Part shown: positions 8,343 through 16,996 of the stretch, piece after piece
Numbering within the stretch: position 1 is the first letter of the stretch
How the letters are laid out: each line of letters begins with the position of its first letter
From: Candidatus Bilamarchaeum dharawalense
GTDB lineage: Archaea; Micrarchaeota; Micrarchaeia; Anstonellales; Bilamarchaeaceae
Assembly: GCA_902386555.1 (NCBI GenBank)
Contig: CABMJJ010000007.1
Coordinates: 1-64,000 of the forward strand
Length of the DNA: 64,000 nucleotides
Direction: 5' to 3'
The notes under the pieces: model-generated
The model's input: only the letters and a program-made list of their open reading frames with translations
What the model was told of the DNA's origin: nothing
Database searches by the model: none
Position numbers and translations under genes: made by a program

Positions 8343-8938
8343 CGAAGCATGGTTGGAACGTAGGTCAATTTGGCTTTGAGTTGAGCAAGAGCCTCGCCCA
8401 GGGAAGTTGGGGAACCACCTGCAACCTCTTGAACGGCTGATAAAATTTCCCCTGGAACCTTGTTCAAAATTTCTGGTATTACATGGAGGGTTTGTACAAC
8501 ATCGGCAAGTGAGAAACCAGCAGATAGTAATGTTTGAACAGTTATTTCGGTATGCCTTGACATTGCTTCTCGACTGGTAAGTAAACGCAATTCATGTATA
8601 CTCATATCATGCATGCCAGCACGAATAATTTCATCTCTTTTGGCAAATGTTAAACGTTCCTGAAATGGTAGGGAAGAAATAGCTGCATAGGGGATTGACT
8701 TTGCCAAGTCATCCAGAGCCTTTCTACGGGCAGAAGCTATTGCCAACATTGACACACGATCGATTGTAGATTCTGGGACTAGTTTGCGAATATCTGTTCG
8801 TTTTGGCGGTTTTGGAACTGGTTTGATGAGATTGATTGTCATGAGAGGAGATTTGTTTTTGAATCCCCGTCTGGAAGTAGGAATGTGCACCAAACCTAGT
8901 GCATCCAATAGTGCTGAGCCTAACCGTCTTGCTTCCAT
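8339..8938 (-). CDS. Orphan helical protein, unknown
   Basis: The 199-residue protein is not recognised. Residues 1-45 are basic and Pro/Lys-rich, and the remainder looks all-helical with a hydrophobic Leu/Ala-rich C-terminal half. No signal peptide or clear membrane helix is seen. A TATA-like TTTAAAAAG on the minus strand is centred about 24 bases before the ATG, which implies a leaderless mRNA. The promoter segment is nearly identical to that of the next orphan (9022-9480), so the two genes are probably co-regulated. Confidence 0.7.
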   Translation of the reverse strand: MEARRLGSALLDALGLVHIPTSRRGFKNKSPLMTINLIKPVPKPPKRTDIRKLVPESTIDRVSMLAIASARRKALDDLAKSIPYAAISSLPFQERLTFAKRDEIIRAGMHDMSIHELRLLTSREAMSRHTEITVQTLLSAGFSLADVVQTLHVIPEILNKVPGEILSAVQEVAGGSPTSLGEALAQLKAKLTYVPTMLR

Positions 8939-8953
8939 AATGATATATGAGTG

Positions 8954-8995
8954 AAACTCTTTTTAAATGTTACTAAAAGTGGAAAAGTAGGTATA
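8954..8995 (-). promoter_or_regulatory. Duplicated 42-base promoter element, copy 1
   Basis: This 42-base segment is repeated at 9497-9538 with a single mismatch. It contains the TATA-like TTTAAAAAG (minus strand), placed so that transcription would begin at or very near the ATG at 8938. Upstream of the TATA box, the conserved part extends about 25 bases farther than a basal promoter needs, so it probably includes a regulator site. Confidence 0.75.
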
Positions 8996-9021
8996 AACAA
9001 TCATAATAATGATAAAAAAGA

Positions 9022-9480
9022 TTAGGGTGTTGCTGTTCCTCTTCTGCGGATAGCTTCTACGAGGCTTGTAACCAGGGAAATTGCTGCCAGAGCGATTGCC
9101 CCCCAGCCACCATAGTTATACCATTTATTTGGTGATTTGTCTGCCCTGGCTTCTGGTTCGCATTCGGCATAGGGAGTTAATGAACGCCTATCGATTATTT
9201 TTTTAGCAACTTCCATGTCGCCACGAGCATGTGCTGATGCGTCTGCAAGCAATCCGATTTTACAGCGTTCAGTATCATCTTTAGCGCCTTTAAGACCTGA
9301 CTTAAGACCTTGAATCATTCTTTCCTGTGCCGAGGGATCTGCCCTCATTAGCATCTCTATTTTAGGTTTTGTACGCTGGAAAACACTTTCAGCTGAATAT
9401 TCTCTGTTCATTTGACTGTGACCGTAATAAAGCATGGCTGCTCCTGCTGCTGCCAAAATAATACCGGTTTTGACTCTCAT
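9022..9480 (-). CDS. Orphan protein with two membrane segments
   Basis: The protein (152 residues from the ATG at 9480) has a hydrophobic N-terminus (about residues 4-22) and a second membrane helix near the C-terminus (about 122-145, starting WYNYGGWGAIALAA), followed by an Arg-rich end. The middle is a soluble helical stretch with three Cys. The family is unknown. I choose ATG 9480 rather than an upstream TTG at 9498 because the TATA box in the duplicated promoter lies about 25 bases before 9480, giving a leaderless transcript as for the neighbouring orphan. Confidence 0.68.
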   Translation of the reverse strand: MRVKTGIILAAAGAAMLYYGHSQMNREYSAESVFQRTKPKIEMLMRADPSAQERMIQGLKSGLKGAKDDTERCKIGLLADASAHARGDMEVAKKIIDRRSLTPYAECEPEARADKSPNKWYNYGGWGAIALAAISLVTSLVEAIRRRGTATP

Positions 9481-9496
9481 AAACTTATTGTGGTGC

Positions 9497-9538
9497 AAAC
9501 TCTTTTTAAATGTTACTAAAAGTGGAAAAGTAAGTATA
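9497..9538 (-). promoter_or_regulatory. Duplicated 42-base promoter element, copy 2
   Basis: Second copy of the element at 8954-8995, with one A/G difference. It holds the same TTTAAAAAG TATA box about 25 bases before the ATG at 9480. The flanking sequence and the two proteins themselves are not similar, so only the promoter is conserved. Confidence 0.75.
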
Positions 9539-9539
9539 G

Positions 9540-9995
9540 TCAGGGTAAATAATGGCTTACCATTTTTAGAGCGAATTTCGCTTGACCTGGATTGAGATCA
9601 AACAGCAGAATTAGATTTTGTAACTCATCACTGGTGCGTATTTTTGAGGGGGTATCAGCAAAGCTGGCAAATGAGTAATAGGCACCGTATTTAACACATA
9701 ATCTTAGAAAATTGCGGATTTTGGAAAATGCAACAGCACGAGATATGCCATGGGAGCGAATTAATCTACCAAGATCAATCAAAAAACAAACTTGTTTTTT
9801 CTCTGCGATTATACGTATGGCACCCTCGTCAAAAGCATAGTCATTGAGCACAATCAGAACTTTTTTATTTTTGTAATTGGCTGCTGCTTCCAGATTTTCA
9901 ACGATCACAATTTTATTTTTAACAGATTCGAAATTAAAAAAATTAGAAAAACCAAAAGAAGACGCCTCGGCGGAACATTTTATTATGTCGTACAT
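9540..9995 (-). CDS. rnp3: RNase P protein component 3 (Rpp30), short form
   Basis: RNP3 is a TIM-barrel-like protein subunit of archaeal RNase P, which trims tRNA 5' ends. The 151-residue protein keeps the family C-terminal pattern SKIRTSDELQNLILLFDLNP followed by a helix with QAKFAL, and beta-strand segments such as VLIVLNDYAFDEGAIRIIAE. It is clearly shorter than the usual 200 or more residues, so part of the barrel is missing or minimised. It starts three bases after the stop of the L15e gene, an operon pairing known in archaea. Confidence 0.82.
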   Translation of the reverse strand: MYDIIKCSAEASSFGFSNFFNFESVKNKIVIVENLEAAANYKNKKVLIVLNDYAFDEGAIRIIAEKKQVCFLIDLGRLIRSHGISRAVAFSKIRNFLRLCVKYGAYYSFASFADTPSKIRTSDELQNLILLFDLNPGQAKFALKMVSHYLP

Positions 9996-9998
9996 AGG

Positions 9999-10580
9999 CT
10001 ACGCGTTTTTCTTGGCAACATAGGGCTTGAAGTGGAATACTTTTTTTGTAAGTAATTTTCTTCTAAGTCTTTTGTTTAGGCCTTTCTTCCTGCTTGGTGT
10101 TCTTGAATTACCTGCTGAGGTAAGACCACGGAATGCTTTACCCTGTCTAATGGCAGAGCTTACATTAACAGTTGCCTTTGTTGGATCAGCAAGAATTACT
10201 TCGAAAAATTTGTAATTTCCATCTTCACCAACCCAATAGGAATTAAGAACTTCCAGATTTTTATAAACACGATTAACTCTCTGTTCAGCAATGGCCTGAT
10301 GAGATTGTTGTGGTTGAACAAACAGATAGTAGTTTTTTTGTTTTCTACCACCACTGGTTCTTCTCCTTGTTCTTCGTCCTTTATCAACTCTAACACGTAC
10401 GATGGCATAACCTTGTTTTGCTTTGTAACCAAGTCTGCGTGCACGAATTAAATTTGATGGAACTTCAGCGCGAACCATTGCCGGACCGGATCTCCAGGAT
10501 ACGACTTTGTTTCGGTAAGTTGAATCTCTATCTTTATACTGTTTCTGTAGAGTTTTTGCTATATACTTGTAGGCACCCAT
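9999..10580 (-). CDS. rpl15e: Ribosomal protein L15e
   Basis: L15e is a large-subunit protein shared by archaea and eukaryotes. The sequence begins MGAYKYIAKTLQ, contains WRSGPAMVRAEVPSNLIRARRLGYKA, and has the Arg-rich central segment followed by LNSYWVGEDGNYKFFEVIL and a basic C-terminal tail. The length of about 193 residues is typical. The start at 10580 has GGTGA five bases upstream and matches the family; an upstream in-frame start would add eight unrelated residues. It heads a two-gene operon with rnp3 and is divergent from the ATP synthase operon. Confidence 0.96.
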   Translation of the reverse strand: MGAYKYIAKTLQKQYKDRDSTYRNKVVSWRSGPAMVRAEVPSNLIRARRLGYKAKQGYAIVRVRVDKGRRTRRRTSGGRKQKNYYLFVQPQQSHQAIAEQRVNRVYKNLEVLNSYWVGEDGNYKFFEVILADPTKATVNVSSAIRQGKAFRGLTSAGNSRTPSRKKGLNKRLRRKLLTKKVFHFKPYVAKKNA

Positions 10581-10642
10581 ATAATCACCATTACACGTCA
10601 TCAATAATGTATAGAAAACGGTAGAGGAATATTCGTTGGCTC

Positions 10643-10656
10643 ATGTTTATAAACAT
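10643..10656. promoter_or_regulatory. Palindromic TATA region between L15e and the ATP synthase operon
   Basis: ATGTTTATAAACAT is a perfect 14-base palindrome in the divergent gap between rpl15e and the ATP synthase genes. It contains a TATA box about 50 bases before the first ATP synthase ATG. Being symmetrical, it could in principle serve either direction, but its distance to rpl15e (about 65 bases) is less favourable. Confidence 0.5.
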
Positions 10657-10695
10657 TTCTTCTTTAATTAAGGTTTAACTTGTTTTGGTGTTAGT

Positions 10696-11031
10696 ATGCA
10701 TCAAGTATCTGAACATCCAGAGTTTGTTAAGACCATTCGGGAAATAAGAGACGCTGAAGAGGAGTACGACCGTCTGATTAATTCGGCTAAAGAAAAGGCC
10801 GATAAAACAATGCGTGATGCGAAAGAAAAAATTTCACATGAACGCATGAAAAACGAGGAAGAACTTACTACTTACAAAAACGAACATTTGCAAAAAGGAA
10901 GCAAGGAAATCGAACAGGAAGTGGAAAAATTAGTTAGCAAAGCAAAGGATGATGGGTCCAAGCTTTCAAAGAAAAAACTTGAAAACAGTGAGATAAGCAA
11001 GCTCGTAAAAGATTTCCTAGCTACCCTTTGA
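10696..11031 (+). CDS. ahaH: A-type ATP synthase subunit H (peripheral stalk coiled coil)
   Basis: The 111-residue protein is almost entirely a charged heptad-repeat coiled coil (about residues 15-90), as expected for the stalk subunit that pairs with subunit E and links the membrane motor to the catalytic head. Position as first gene of the operon, directly before subunit I, is the standard archaeal order. Sequence alone is weakly diagnostic; the operon context carries the call. A TATA box lies at about 10646-10653. Confidence 0.88.
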   Translation: MHQVSEHPEFVKTIREIRDAEEEYDRLINSAKEKADKTMRDAKEKISHERMKNEEELTTYKNEHLQKGSKEIEQEVEKLVSKAKDDGSKLSKKKLENSEISKLVKDFLATL

Positions 11032-11039
11032 GGTATAAC

Positions 11040-12938
11040 ATGTTTAAACCGAAAAGCATGAGAAAGGTTAGATTGATCGTACTTAAATCAGTAGTTGAAA
11101 ACCTAATTAAAGATCTTCATGAAATCGGTCTTGTTGATATAAGAAAAACAAAATACGAAGGGTTGGATAGCGGTAGACCACTGGCAGCATTTGATGAAGT
11201 GTCAGGTGTTTTGCTCGAACTTCGTGCAATTCTAAATCTTATGGAAGCTTCCATTGGAAAAAGAGATGGAAGTGAACCTAAAATTATTGATGGTAAGAAA
11301 GCAATTGTAATGGCTAGGAGTTTGAAATCCGAGGAACAGCTTCGAAAACTTAACCAGGAAGTAAATGAATTAAATGAAAGAATAAAAACCTTGGAAAATG
11401 AATCGGCGGTAGTAAACAAAGTTCTTCATTTTAAAAATATAGATTTTAGCGGCCTCTCAACAAGAACAATTGATTATAGAGTTGGAGAAGTTCCAGTTGC
11501 AAAATTATCAAAACTCATGGGGGCCCTTGATAAACTTGGAACCAACAGTAATGTGATAAATGAAAAGGATAGTAATATTATACTAATATTATTTGAAAAG
11601 AAATTTGCTCAGATAATTGATCCAATACTCTCAGATAATGGGTTTAATGATATTGAACTCCCTCGAGATATGGTAGCCCCTAAAAATGTCATAGCCAGGA
11701 TAAAGACAGAACTGGATGAGAAGAAAGCGAGACTGAAAATAGTTCAAAAGGAAATGCTCGAAGTTTCAAAAGCAAATATACAGACAGTTAAAAGCTTGAT
11801 TGCATCCCTGGAAGTTGAATCTGATAGGGCTGAGATCGTATCCAGATTTTCTTCATCAAAATCACTATACGTGCTTGAAGGATGGATCATCGGTTCTGAT
11901 CTCAATAAAATTGAGACCATTGTCCAGAAATATGGCAGCAAAGCACACCTTGAGGATGTTCATTTTGGTCATGATGAAACTCCGCCAACAGTTCTGGACA
12001 ATCCAGGACTAGCTTCTCCAATGGAATTTGTTACAAAAAGCTATTCAATGCCGAATTATTTTGAGATAGATCCAACCATGATGTATCTTGTTGCGTTGCC
12101 CGTACTCTATGGGATGATTGTGGGTGATGTATTATACGGAGTGATATCAGCATTACTCGCATTATTTCTTATGAAGAAATTTGAAAAAAGCTACATAATG
12201 TATAATGTTTCCAAAATTTGGCTCTATTCATCCATACCAACAATTTTCTTTGGTTTGGTTTTTGATGAGTGGGCAGGAATGACCCATTTCCATTTTTCAG
12301 AGTTCATTGGTGACTGGACTGGCGTGCAACTTCTCCATGAACCATTATACCATGGATTAGCTAGAATGGAGAATATCCTGATACTGGTTGGTTTGAGCGT
12401 TGCCATGGGCATGATTCATCTTGCAATCGGCTTTGTTTTGGGTGCACTAAACGAATGGAACCACAATAAAAAACATGCAATAGCAAAAATAGCCTGGATT
12501 GGTGTTGAACTTGCCATCGTATTGGCCTTGGGTCCACAACTAGGACTTCTTCCACAAGATTTTACCATAGCAGGATTGGTAGTGTTGGTATTATCAGTAA
12601 TAATAATAGGGATAACCGAGGGAATTATAGGCATCATCGAAGTGCCTGGTTTTACTGGGAATATACTATCCTACAGCCGAATTGCGGCAGTTGGCATAGC
12701 AGGTGTAGTCATCGCCGAACTTCTCAATGAGTTTCTTAGACCATTACCCACCCAAGGGTTACTGGCTATTATCATGGTACCGGTTTTTCTAGTACTTCAT
12801 ATCCTCAACTGCTTTGTTGCAATGTTTGAAGCATTGATACAGGGCGGCAGACTTAACATAGTTGAATTCAGATCGAAATTTTTACACGGCGGAGGGGATG
12901 TTTTCATTCCATTCGCTTTGTACAATAAAAAATTATAA
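11040..12938 (+). CDS. atpI: A-type ATP synthase subunit I (membrane stator a)
   Basis: This is the membrane stator that provides the ion half-channels next to the c-ring. The first half (about residues 1-330) is soluble with coiled-coil stretches, and the second half holds about seven to eight membrane helices, including the family segments LPVLYGMIVGDVLYG and GFTGNILSYSRIAAVGIAG. Length (about 632 residues) is normal. I choose the ATG at 11040, with GAGGT at 11030-11034 five bases before it. The ribosome binding site overlaps the stop of subunit H. Confidence 0.97.
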   Translation: MFKPKSMRKVRLIVLKSVVENLIKDLHEIGLVDIRKTKYEGLDSGRPLAAFDEVSGVLLELRAILNLMEASIGKRDGSEPKIIDGKKAIVMARSLKSEEQLRKLNQEVNELNERIKTLENESAVVNKVLHFKNIDFSGLSTRTIDYRVGEVPVAKLSKLMGALDKLGTNSNVINEKDSNIILILFEKKFAQIIDPILSDNGFNDIELPRDMVAPKNVIARIKTELDEKKARLKIVQKEMLEVSKANIQTVKSLIASLEVESDRAEIVSRFSSSKSLYVLEGWIIGSDLNKIETIVQKYGSKAHLEDVHFGHDETPPTVLDNPGLASPMEFVTKSYSMPNYFEIDPTMMYLVALPVLYGMIVGDVLYGVISALLALFLMKKFEKSYIMYNVSKIWLYSSIPTIFFGLVFDEWAGMTHFHFSEFIGDWTGVQLLHEPLYHGLARMENILILVGLSVAMGMIHLAIGFVLGALNEWNHNKKHAIAKIAWIGVELAIVLALGPQLGLLPQDFTIAGLVVLVLSVIIIGITEGIIGIIEVPGFTGNILSYSRIAAVGIAGVVIAELLNEFLRPLPTQGLLAIIMVPVFLVLHILNCFVAMFEALIQGGRLNIVEFRSKFLHGGGDVFIPFALYNKKL

Positions 12939-12950
12939 AGGTGAAAATAA

Positions 12951-13202
12951 ATGGCAGAAGCAATAGCAGCTTTAACATCGGAAGGCGGACTTGCAATTGG
13001 TGCAGGAATCGCAATGGGATTGAGTGCTCTAGCAGCAGCTTGGTCACAGGGTACGTTGGGTGCAGCAGCTCTTGGAACTGTTGCAGAAAGACCAGAGATG
13101 GAAAAGAACATCTTGATTTATATCGTACTTCCAGAAGTTCTGGCAGTTTTCGGTTTCCTCGTCGCAGTACTTCTATGGTTGAAGATCGGCGGCGCAGCTT
13201 AA
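12951..13202 (+). CDS. atpK: A-type ATP synthase subunit K (c-ring proteolipid)
   Basis: The 83-residue protein is a two-helix hairpin, the single-hairpin form of the rotor proteolipid. Helix 1 is Gly/Ala-rich (about residues 12-40), the loop holds ERPEM, and helix 2 has the ion-binding glutamate E62 in VLPEVLAVFGF. E62 is followed by Val, not the Ser or Thr often seen in sodium-binding rings, which favours proton coupling, though this is inference. AGGTGA precedes the ATG. The gene is immediately after subunit I. Confidence 0.95.
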   Translation: MAEAIAALTSEGGLAIGAGIAMGLSALAAAWSQGTLGAAALGTVAERPEMEKNILIYIVLPEVLAVFGFLVAVLLWLKIGGAA

Positions 13203-13212
13203 GGTGCTCACA

Positions 13213-13782
13213 ATGGGAATAGAGAAGCTGAAAGGCTCTCTTCTCACTGAGGCCAATGAGGATGCGCGAAAGATAATCGAAACCGCAGAAGCCCACGTAC
13301 GAAAGATGGTTGAGGAAGAGCGTTCCAAAGCATCGGCAATGAAATCCGGTGCTGAAAAAGAAGTGGACGGACTTCTTAATGACCAAAAAAACGAACGTCT
13401 GGCTTGGGCGAGATTAGAATCTAAGCGCATTCTTGCCGAAGCAAGAGAGGACGCAATCAAGAGTGTACTAGAGGAGTTTTTTGATGCTCTTAAGAATGTA
13501 AAAAAGAACCCTGAGTACAAAAAATTCCTAGGTAGAGCTGTAGCGGACGCTGCAACCGAATTGGATTCGCCAGTAACCGTCCATGTTCTTAAGGGTGATA
13601 AATCCCTGATCCCTGCATTGAAAAATGCGAAGATTGTCGAGGACCTGGAATCTTTGGGCGGAGCACTTGTTGAAACCAACGACGGCAAGATCATTATTGA
13701 TCTAACCTTGGAAACCTTGTTTGAATCCAAAAGAGATGAGATCAGAAAACAGGTCTATGATAGATTATTCGGGGCTAAATAA
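13213..13782 (+). CDS. atpE: A-type ATP synthase subunit E (peripheral stalk)
   Basis: Subunit E pairs with H to form the outer stalk. The 189-residue protein has a long N-terminal coiled coil (about 5-95) with many Ala, Lys and Glu, and a C-terminal globular domain ending in GGALVETNDGKIIIDLTLET followed by a helix with LFESKRDEIRKQVYDRLF, a strong family signature. Start at ATG 13213 is supported by AAGGTG at 13201-13206. It overlaps the next gene by one base (TAATG). Confidence 0.95.
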   Translation: MGIEKLKGSLLTEANEDARKIIETAEAHVRKMVEEERSKASAMKSGAEKEVDGLLNDQKNERLAWARLESKRILAEAREDAIKSVLEEFFDALKNVKKNPEYKKFLGRAVADAATELDSPVTVHVLKGDKSLIPALKNAKIVEDLESLGGALVETNDGKIIIDLTLETLFESKRDEIRKQVYDRLFGAK

Positions 13783-14885
13783 TGAATCTTCAAATGCCAA
13801 AACTTGAGAGCCGTGCACTAAAATACGGTTACTCCAATGCCAGAGTCAAGGCCATGAAAGGTCTTCTTCTAAAATCAAACCAATTGGAAGAAATGATCAG
13901 AGTAAATTCTGTCGAAGCCATGGTGGAACTCCTCTATAAAACAGGATATAAAAACGAATTGGCTGGAGCGGCAGTAAACTATTCTGGCTCGGCTCTGGTA
14001 GAATTGGCAGCTTCCAGAAATTTTGCAAAAATAGTTCGGAAGCTTATCAAAATAACCCCGAAAGAAGATCAGGCGGTTGTCCGTGCTTTGCTCATTCGCT
14101 GGGATCTGTTGAATCTCAAATCGCTTATGCATGCAAAAAGACTCAAGCGCAGCTACGATGAGGTAAGACCCTATCTTTTTGAAGTCGGCGGACTTAGGGA
14201 AGAGGACTTTAAGAGGATAATGAAAGCTGACGAAGCAAGTATTATGCGAGAATTAAGACGAACAGAACTTGGAGAAAAGATGCTTGCCATAGGTACGGCT
14301 AATCTATCAAGACGAATGCGTGAAAGCTTCACAAGTGCATTACGAAGCTTGGACATGTTCCTTCAGATGGAAACCATTATCGACGCCTATATCTACATGT
14401 TCATGGACCATGCACTTTCAGAAGTTGGTGCAAAGGAAGTTGGAGATATTAGACAGCTTCTTAGAAGAGAGATTGATGCGAAGAATATACTCATTATTGA
14501 AAGACTTAAGAGGCATGGTATAAACAAAGAAAAGATTTTTGGTAGTTTGATAAAAGGTGGAACGCTCAATGAGCTCACACTTAATAGAGTAATCGAAGCC
14601 AAGGATTTGCAGGCAGTTATCCATATCATCAGACCAAAATTCCGTCAGATCGAGTTGAAGGGCGAAGCAGGTAAGCTGAAGCTCACGGATTTGGAAATTG
14701 CACTTGAAAAATCCATTACAGCACAGAAGGTGCTTGCATTCCACACCACTGTTCTATCGGTTGGTGTGATAGTTGGTTTTCTACTTTTGAAAGAAGAGGA
14801 AATCAACAACATAAGAAAAATAGCAAAATGCAAAGAATTCAATGTTCCTGAAAACGAAGTTCGTGAGATGTTAGTGGTTGTCTAG
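13782..14885 (+). CDS. atpC: A-type ATP synthase subunit C (central stalk-ring adaptor)
   Basis: Subunit C (d in V-ATPases) is the funnel that couples the central rotor to the proteolipid ring. The 367-residue helical protein carries the usual threefold repeat pattern with YGYSNARVKAMKGLLL at the start and VLSVGVIVGFLLLKEEEINN near the C-terminus, the latter being the best preserved family segment. Its ATG overlaps the stop codon of subunit E, indicating translational coupling. Confidence 0.95.
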   Translation: MNLQMPKLESRALKYGYSNARVKAMKGLLLKSNQLEEMIRVNSVEAMVELLYKTGYKNELAGAAVNYSGSALVELAASRNFAKIVRKLIKITPKEDQAVVRALLIRWDLLNLKSLMHAKRLKRSYDEVRPYLFEVGGLREEDFKRIMKADEASIMRELRRTELGEKMLAIGTANLSRRMRESFTSALRSLDMFLQMETIIDAYIYMFMDHALSEVGAKEVGDIRQLLRREIDAKNILIIERLKRHGINKEKIFGSLIKGGTLNELTLNRVIEAKDLQAVIHIIRPKFRQIELKGEAGKLKLTDLEIALEKSITAQKVLAFHTTVLSVGVIVGFLLLKEEEINNIRKIAKCKEFNVPENEVREMLVVV

Positions 14886-14894
14886 AGGTAAAAA

Positions 14895-15218
14895 ATGAAA
14901 GCCAAAATAATAGTTATTGGTGACGCGCCCCTGGTGATGGGGTTCAAGCTTGCAGGTATAGATAATACAATTACTGCAACAGATAAAACCATTCAAACCG
15001 AACTTGAAAAAACCCTTGAAAACAAGGAATATGGAATTATCATCACCAGCGAAGTCATGCTCAACAAAGTGGATTGGAGATTGAAGAGAAAACTTAGTAC
15101 CATTGCCTATCCAGTGGTTATTCCAATGCCAGACTACAGTGGGAAAAGTACCGAAGGAGATGAAATCAGAACGTTGATAAAACGCGCGTTGGGTTTTGAC
15201 CTGGCGGCGAAAAAATAA
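14895..15218 (+). CDS. atpF: A-type ATP synthase subunit F (central rotor)
   Basis: The 107-residue protein has the Rossmann-like F subunit fold: IIVIGDAPLVMGFKLAGI at the N-terminus, then a helix, the strand YGIIITSEVML and a C-terminal helix that inserts into the head. Subunit F binds D in the central shaft and regulates ATP hydrolysis. It sits between C and A as in other euryarchaeal-type operons, with GAGG before the ATG. Confidence 0.95.
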   Translation: MKAKIIVIGDAPLVMGFKLAGIDNTITATDKTIQTELEKTLENKEYGIIITSEVMLNKVDWRLKRKLSTIAYPVVIPMPDYSGKSTEGDEIRTLIKRALGFDLAAKK

Positions 15219-15239
15219 TACTTTTAAGGTGAAAAAACT

Positions 15240-16991
15240 ATGGCAAAAGAACAAGGTCATATTAAGAGAATAAGCGGTCCTGTTGTGGAAGCGTATGTAC
15301 CAGGAGCCAGACTTTACGATGTTATTAAAGTTGGCAATGAAAAACTTCTTGGAGAAATTATCAAAATAGTTGGTGATACTTCAGTTGTTCAAGTTTACGA
15401 AGATACTTCTGGGCTTAGACCAGGTGAACCAGCTGAAACCACTGGTCAGCCATTATCAGTTGAACTTGGCCCAGGGATTCTAGAGAGTATTTACGATGGT
15501 ATCCAAAGACCATTGAAAGTTATTGAAGAACGAGCTGGAGGTGTATTTATTACACGAGGTATTGAAGCACCTGCGCTAGACCGAAAAAAAGTTTGGGAAT
15601 TCAAAGCCGTAGTGAAAAAAGGCGACAAAGTCAAAGTTGGAGATGTTATAGGTACCGTTCAAGAAACAGATATCATTGTTCATAAAATTATGTCGCCATA
15701 CGAAGGTAAGATTGAGACAATTTCATCTGGAAAATATAAAATTGAAGATGATGTTGGCTCCATTTCCTACGAAGGTAAAAAATACCCGCTTAAAATGTAT
15801 CAACGATGGTTCGTAAGAAAATCAAGACCAGTCATTGAAAAATTCCCGCCAACCATTCCACTTATTACAGGCCAAAGAATCGTTGATACCTTTTTCCCGA
15901 TTGCAAAAGGTGGAACTGCTTGCATTCCGGGTCCATTCGGTTCTGGTAAAACAGTTACCCAGCAAAGCCTTGCCAAATATTCAGATACGCAAATTGTGGT
16001 TTACATTGGTTGTGGTGAACGTGGAAACGAAATGACCGATGTGCTTAAGGAATTCCCACACCTGGTTGACCCGAAAACAGGCAAACCATTGATGATGAGA
16101 ACCGTATTGATAGCCAACACATCCAACATGCCTGTGGCTGCTCGTGAAGCAAGTGTTTACACTGGTGTTACCATTGCTGAATATTTCAGAGACATGGGCT
16201 ATGATGTTGCTTTGATGGCTGACTCAACTTCACGATGGGCAGAAGCCATGCGTGAAATTGGTGGTCGTCTTGAGGAAATGCCTGGTGAAGAAGGTTATCC
16301 TGCTTACCTTGCAAGAAGACTGGCTGAATTCTATGAAAGAGCTGGCCGTGTACGATGCTTGGGAACTGATGAAAGATATGGATCGGTTTCGATTATCGGT
16401 GCTGTTTCACCTCCAGGTGGTGATATTTCAGAACCAGTTTCACAGAACACCCTGCGTGTTACCAAGGTGTTTCTTGCATTGGATGCGTCCTTAGCTTACA
16501 GAAGACACTTCCCAGCAATTAACTGGCTTAAGAGCTATACGCTCTATAGTGATGCTTTGGAAGAATTCTATGCAGAAAATGTATCATCTGATTTCACAAA
16601 AATGATCAAAGGTGCCATGGGACTTCTTCAGAAAGAATCAGAATTACAGGAAGTTGTCCAGTTGGTTGGTCCAGATGCACTACCAGAAAAAGAACAGGCA
16701 GTGCTCATGGTAACCAAGATGATCCGTGAGGACTTCCTTCAACAAAATGCTTACAGTGACGTTGATGCAAGATGCGAACTCAAAAAACAATATCAGATGC
16801 TTAAAACCATCATGAAGTTCGGTGAAAGAACGAACAATGCTCTTGATCTTGGTGTGCAGTTGAAAAGAATCAACGAATTAAAGGTAAAGGGAACCATCGG
16901 CAGAATGAAGGAAATTGCCGATATGAAAGAATTTGACAAACTCCAGAAGGAGATAGACGTTAATTTTGATGATCTTCTCAAAATGAGGTGA
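15240..16991 (+). CDS. atpA: A-type ATP synthase catalytic subunit A
   Basis: This 583-residue subunit binds and converts ATP. It has the N-terminal beta barrel, the A-specific non-homologous insert (about 110-190), the Walker A loop GPFGSGKTV (about 231-239), the catalytic GERGNEM region (about 260), DSTSRWAEA and the SPPGGD segment. No intein is present, whereas several archaeal atpA genes have one. An AAGGTGA site precedes the ATG. It adjoins subunit B with a 5-base gap. Confidence 0.99.
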   Translation: MAKEQGHIKRISGPVVEAYVPGARLYDVIKVGNEKLLGEIIKIVGDTSVVQVYEDTSGLRPGEPAETTGQPLSVELGPGILESIYDGIQRPLKVIEERAGGVFITRGIEAPALDRKKVWEFKAVVKKGDKVKVGDVIGTVQETDIIVHKIMSPYEGKIETISSGKYKIEDDVGSISYEGKKYPLKMYQRWFVRKSRPVIEKFPPTIPLITGQRIVDTFFPIAKGGTACIPGPFGSGKTVTQQSLAKYSDTQIVVYIGCGERGNEMTDVLKEFPHLVDPKTGKPLMMRTVLIANTSNMPVAAREASVYTGVTIAEYFRDMGYDVALMADSTSRWAEAMREIGGRLEEMPGEEGYPAYLARRLAEFYERAGRVRCLGTDERYGSVSIIGAVSPPGGDISEPVSQNTLRVTKVFLALDASLAYRRHFPAINWLKSYTLYSDALEEFYAENVSSDFTKMIKGAMGLLQKESELQEVVQLVGPDALPEKEQAVLMVTKMIREDFLQQNAYSDVDARCELKKQYQMLKTIMKFGERTNNALDLGVQLKRINELKVKGTIGRMKEIADMKEFDKLQKEIDVNFDDLLKMR

Positions 16992-16996
16992 TACTA

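Noticed and set aside
12797-13386. Minus-strand reading frames across the subunit I, K and E genes
   Set aside because: They overlap three conserved ATP synthase genes in antisense and show no promoter or ribosome binding site.
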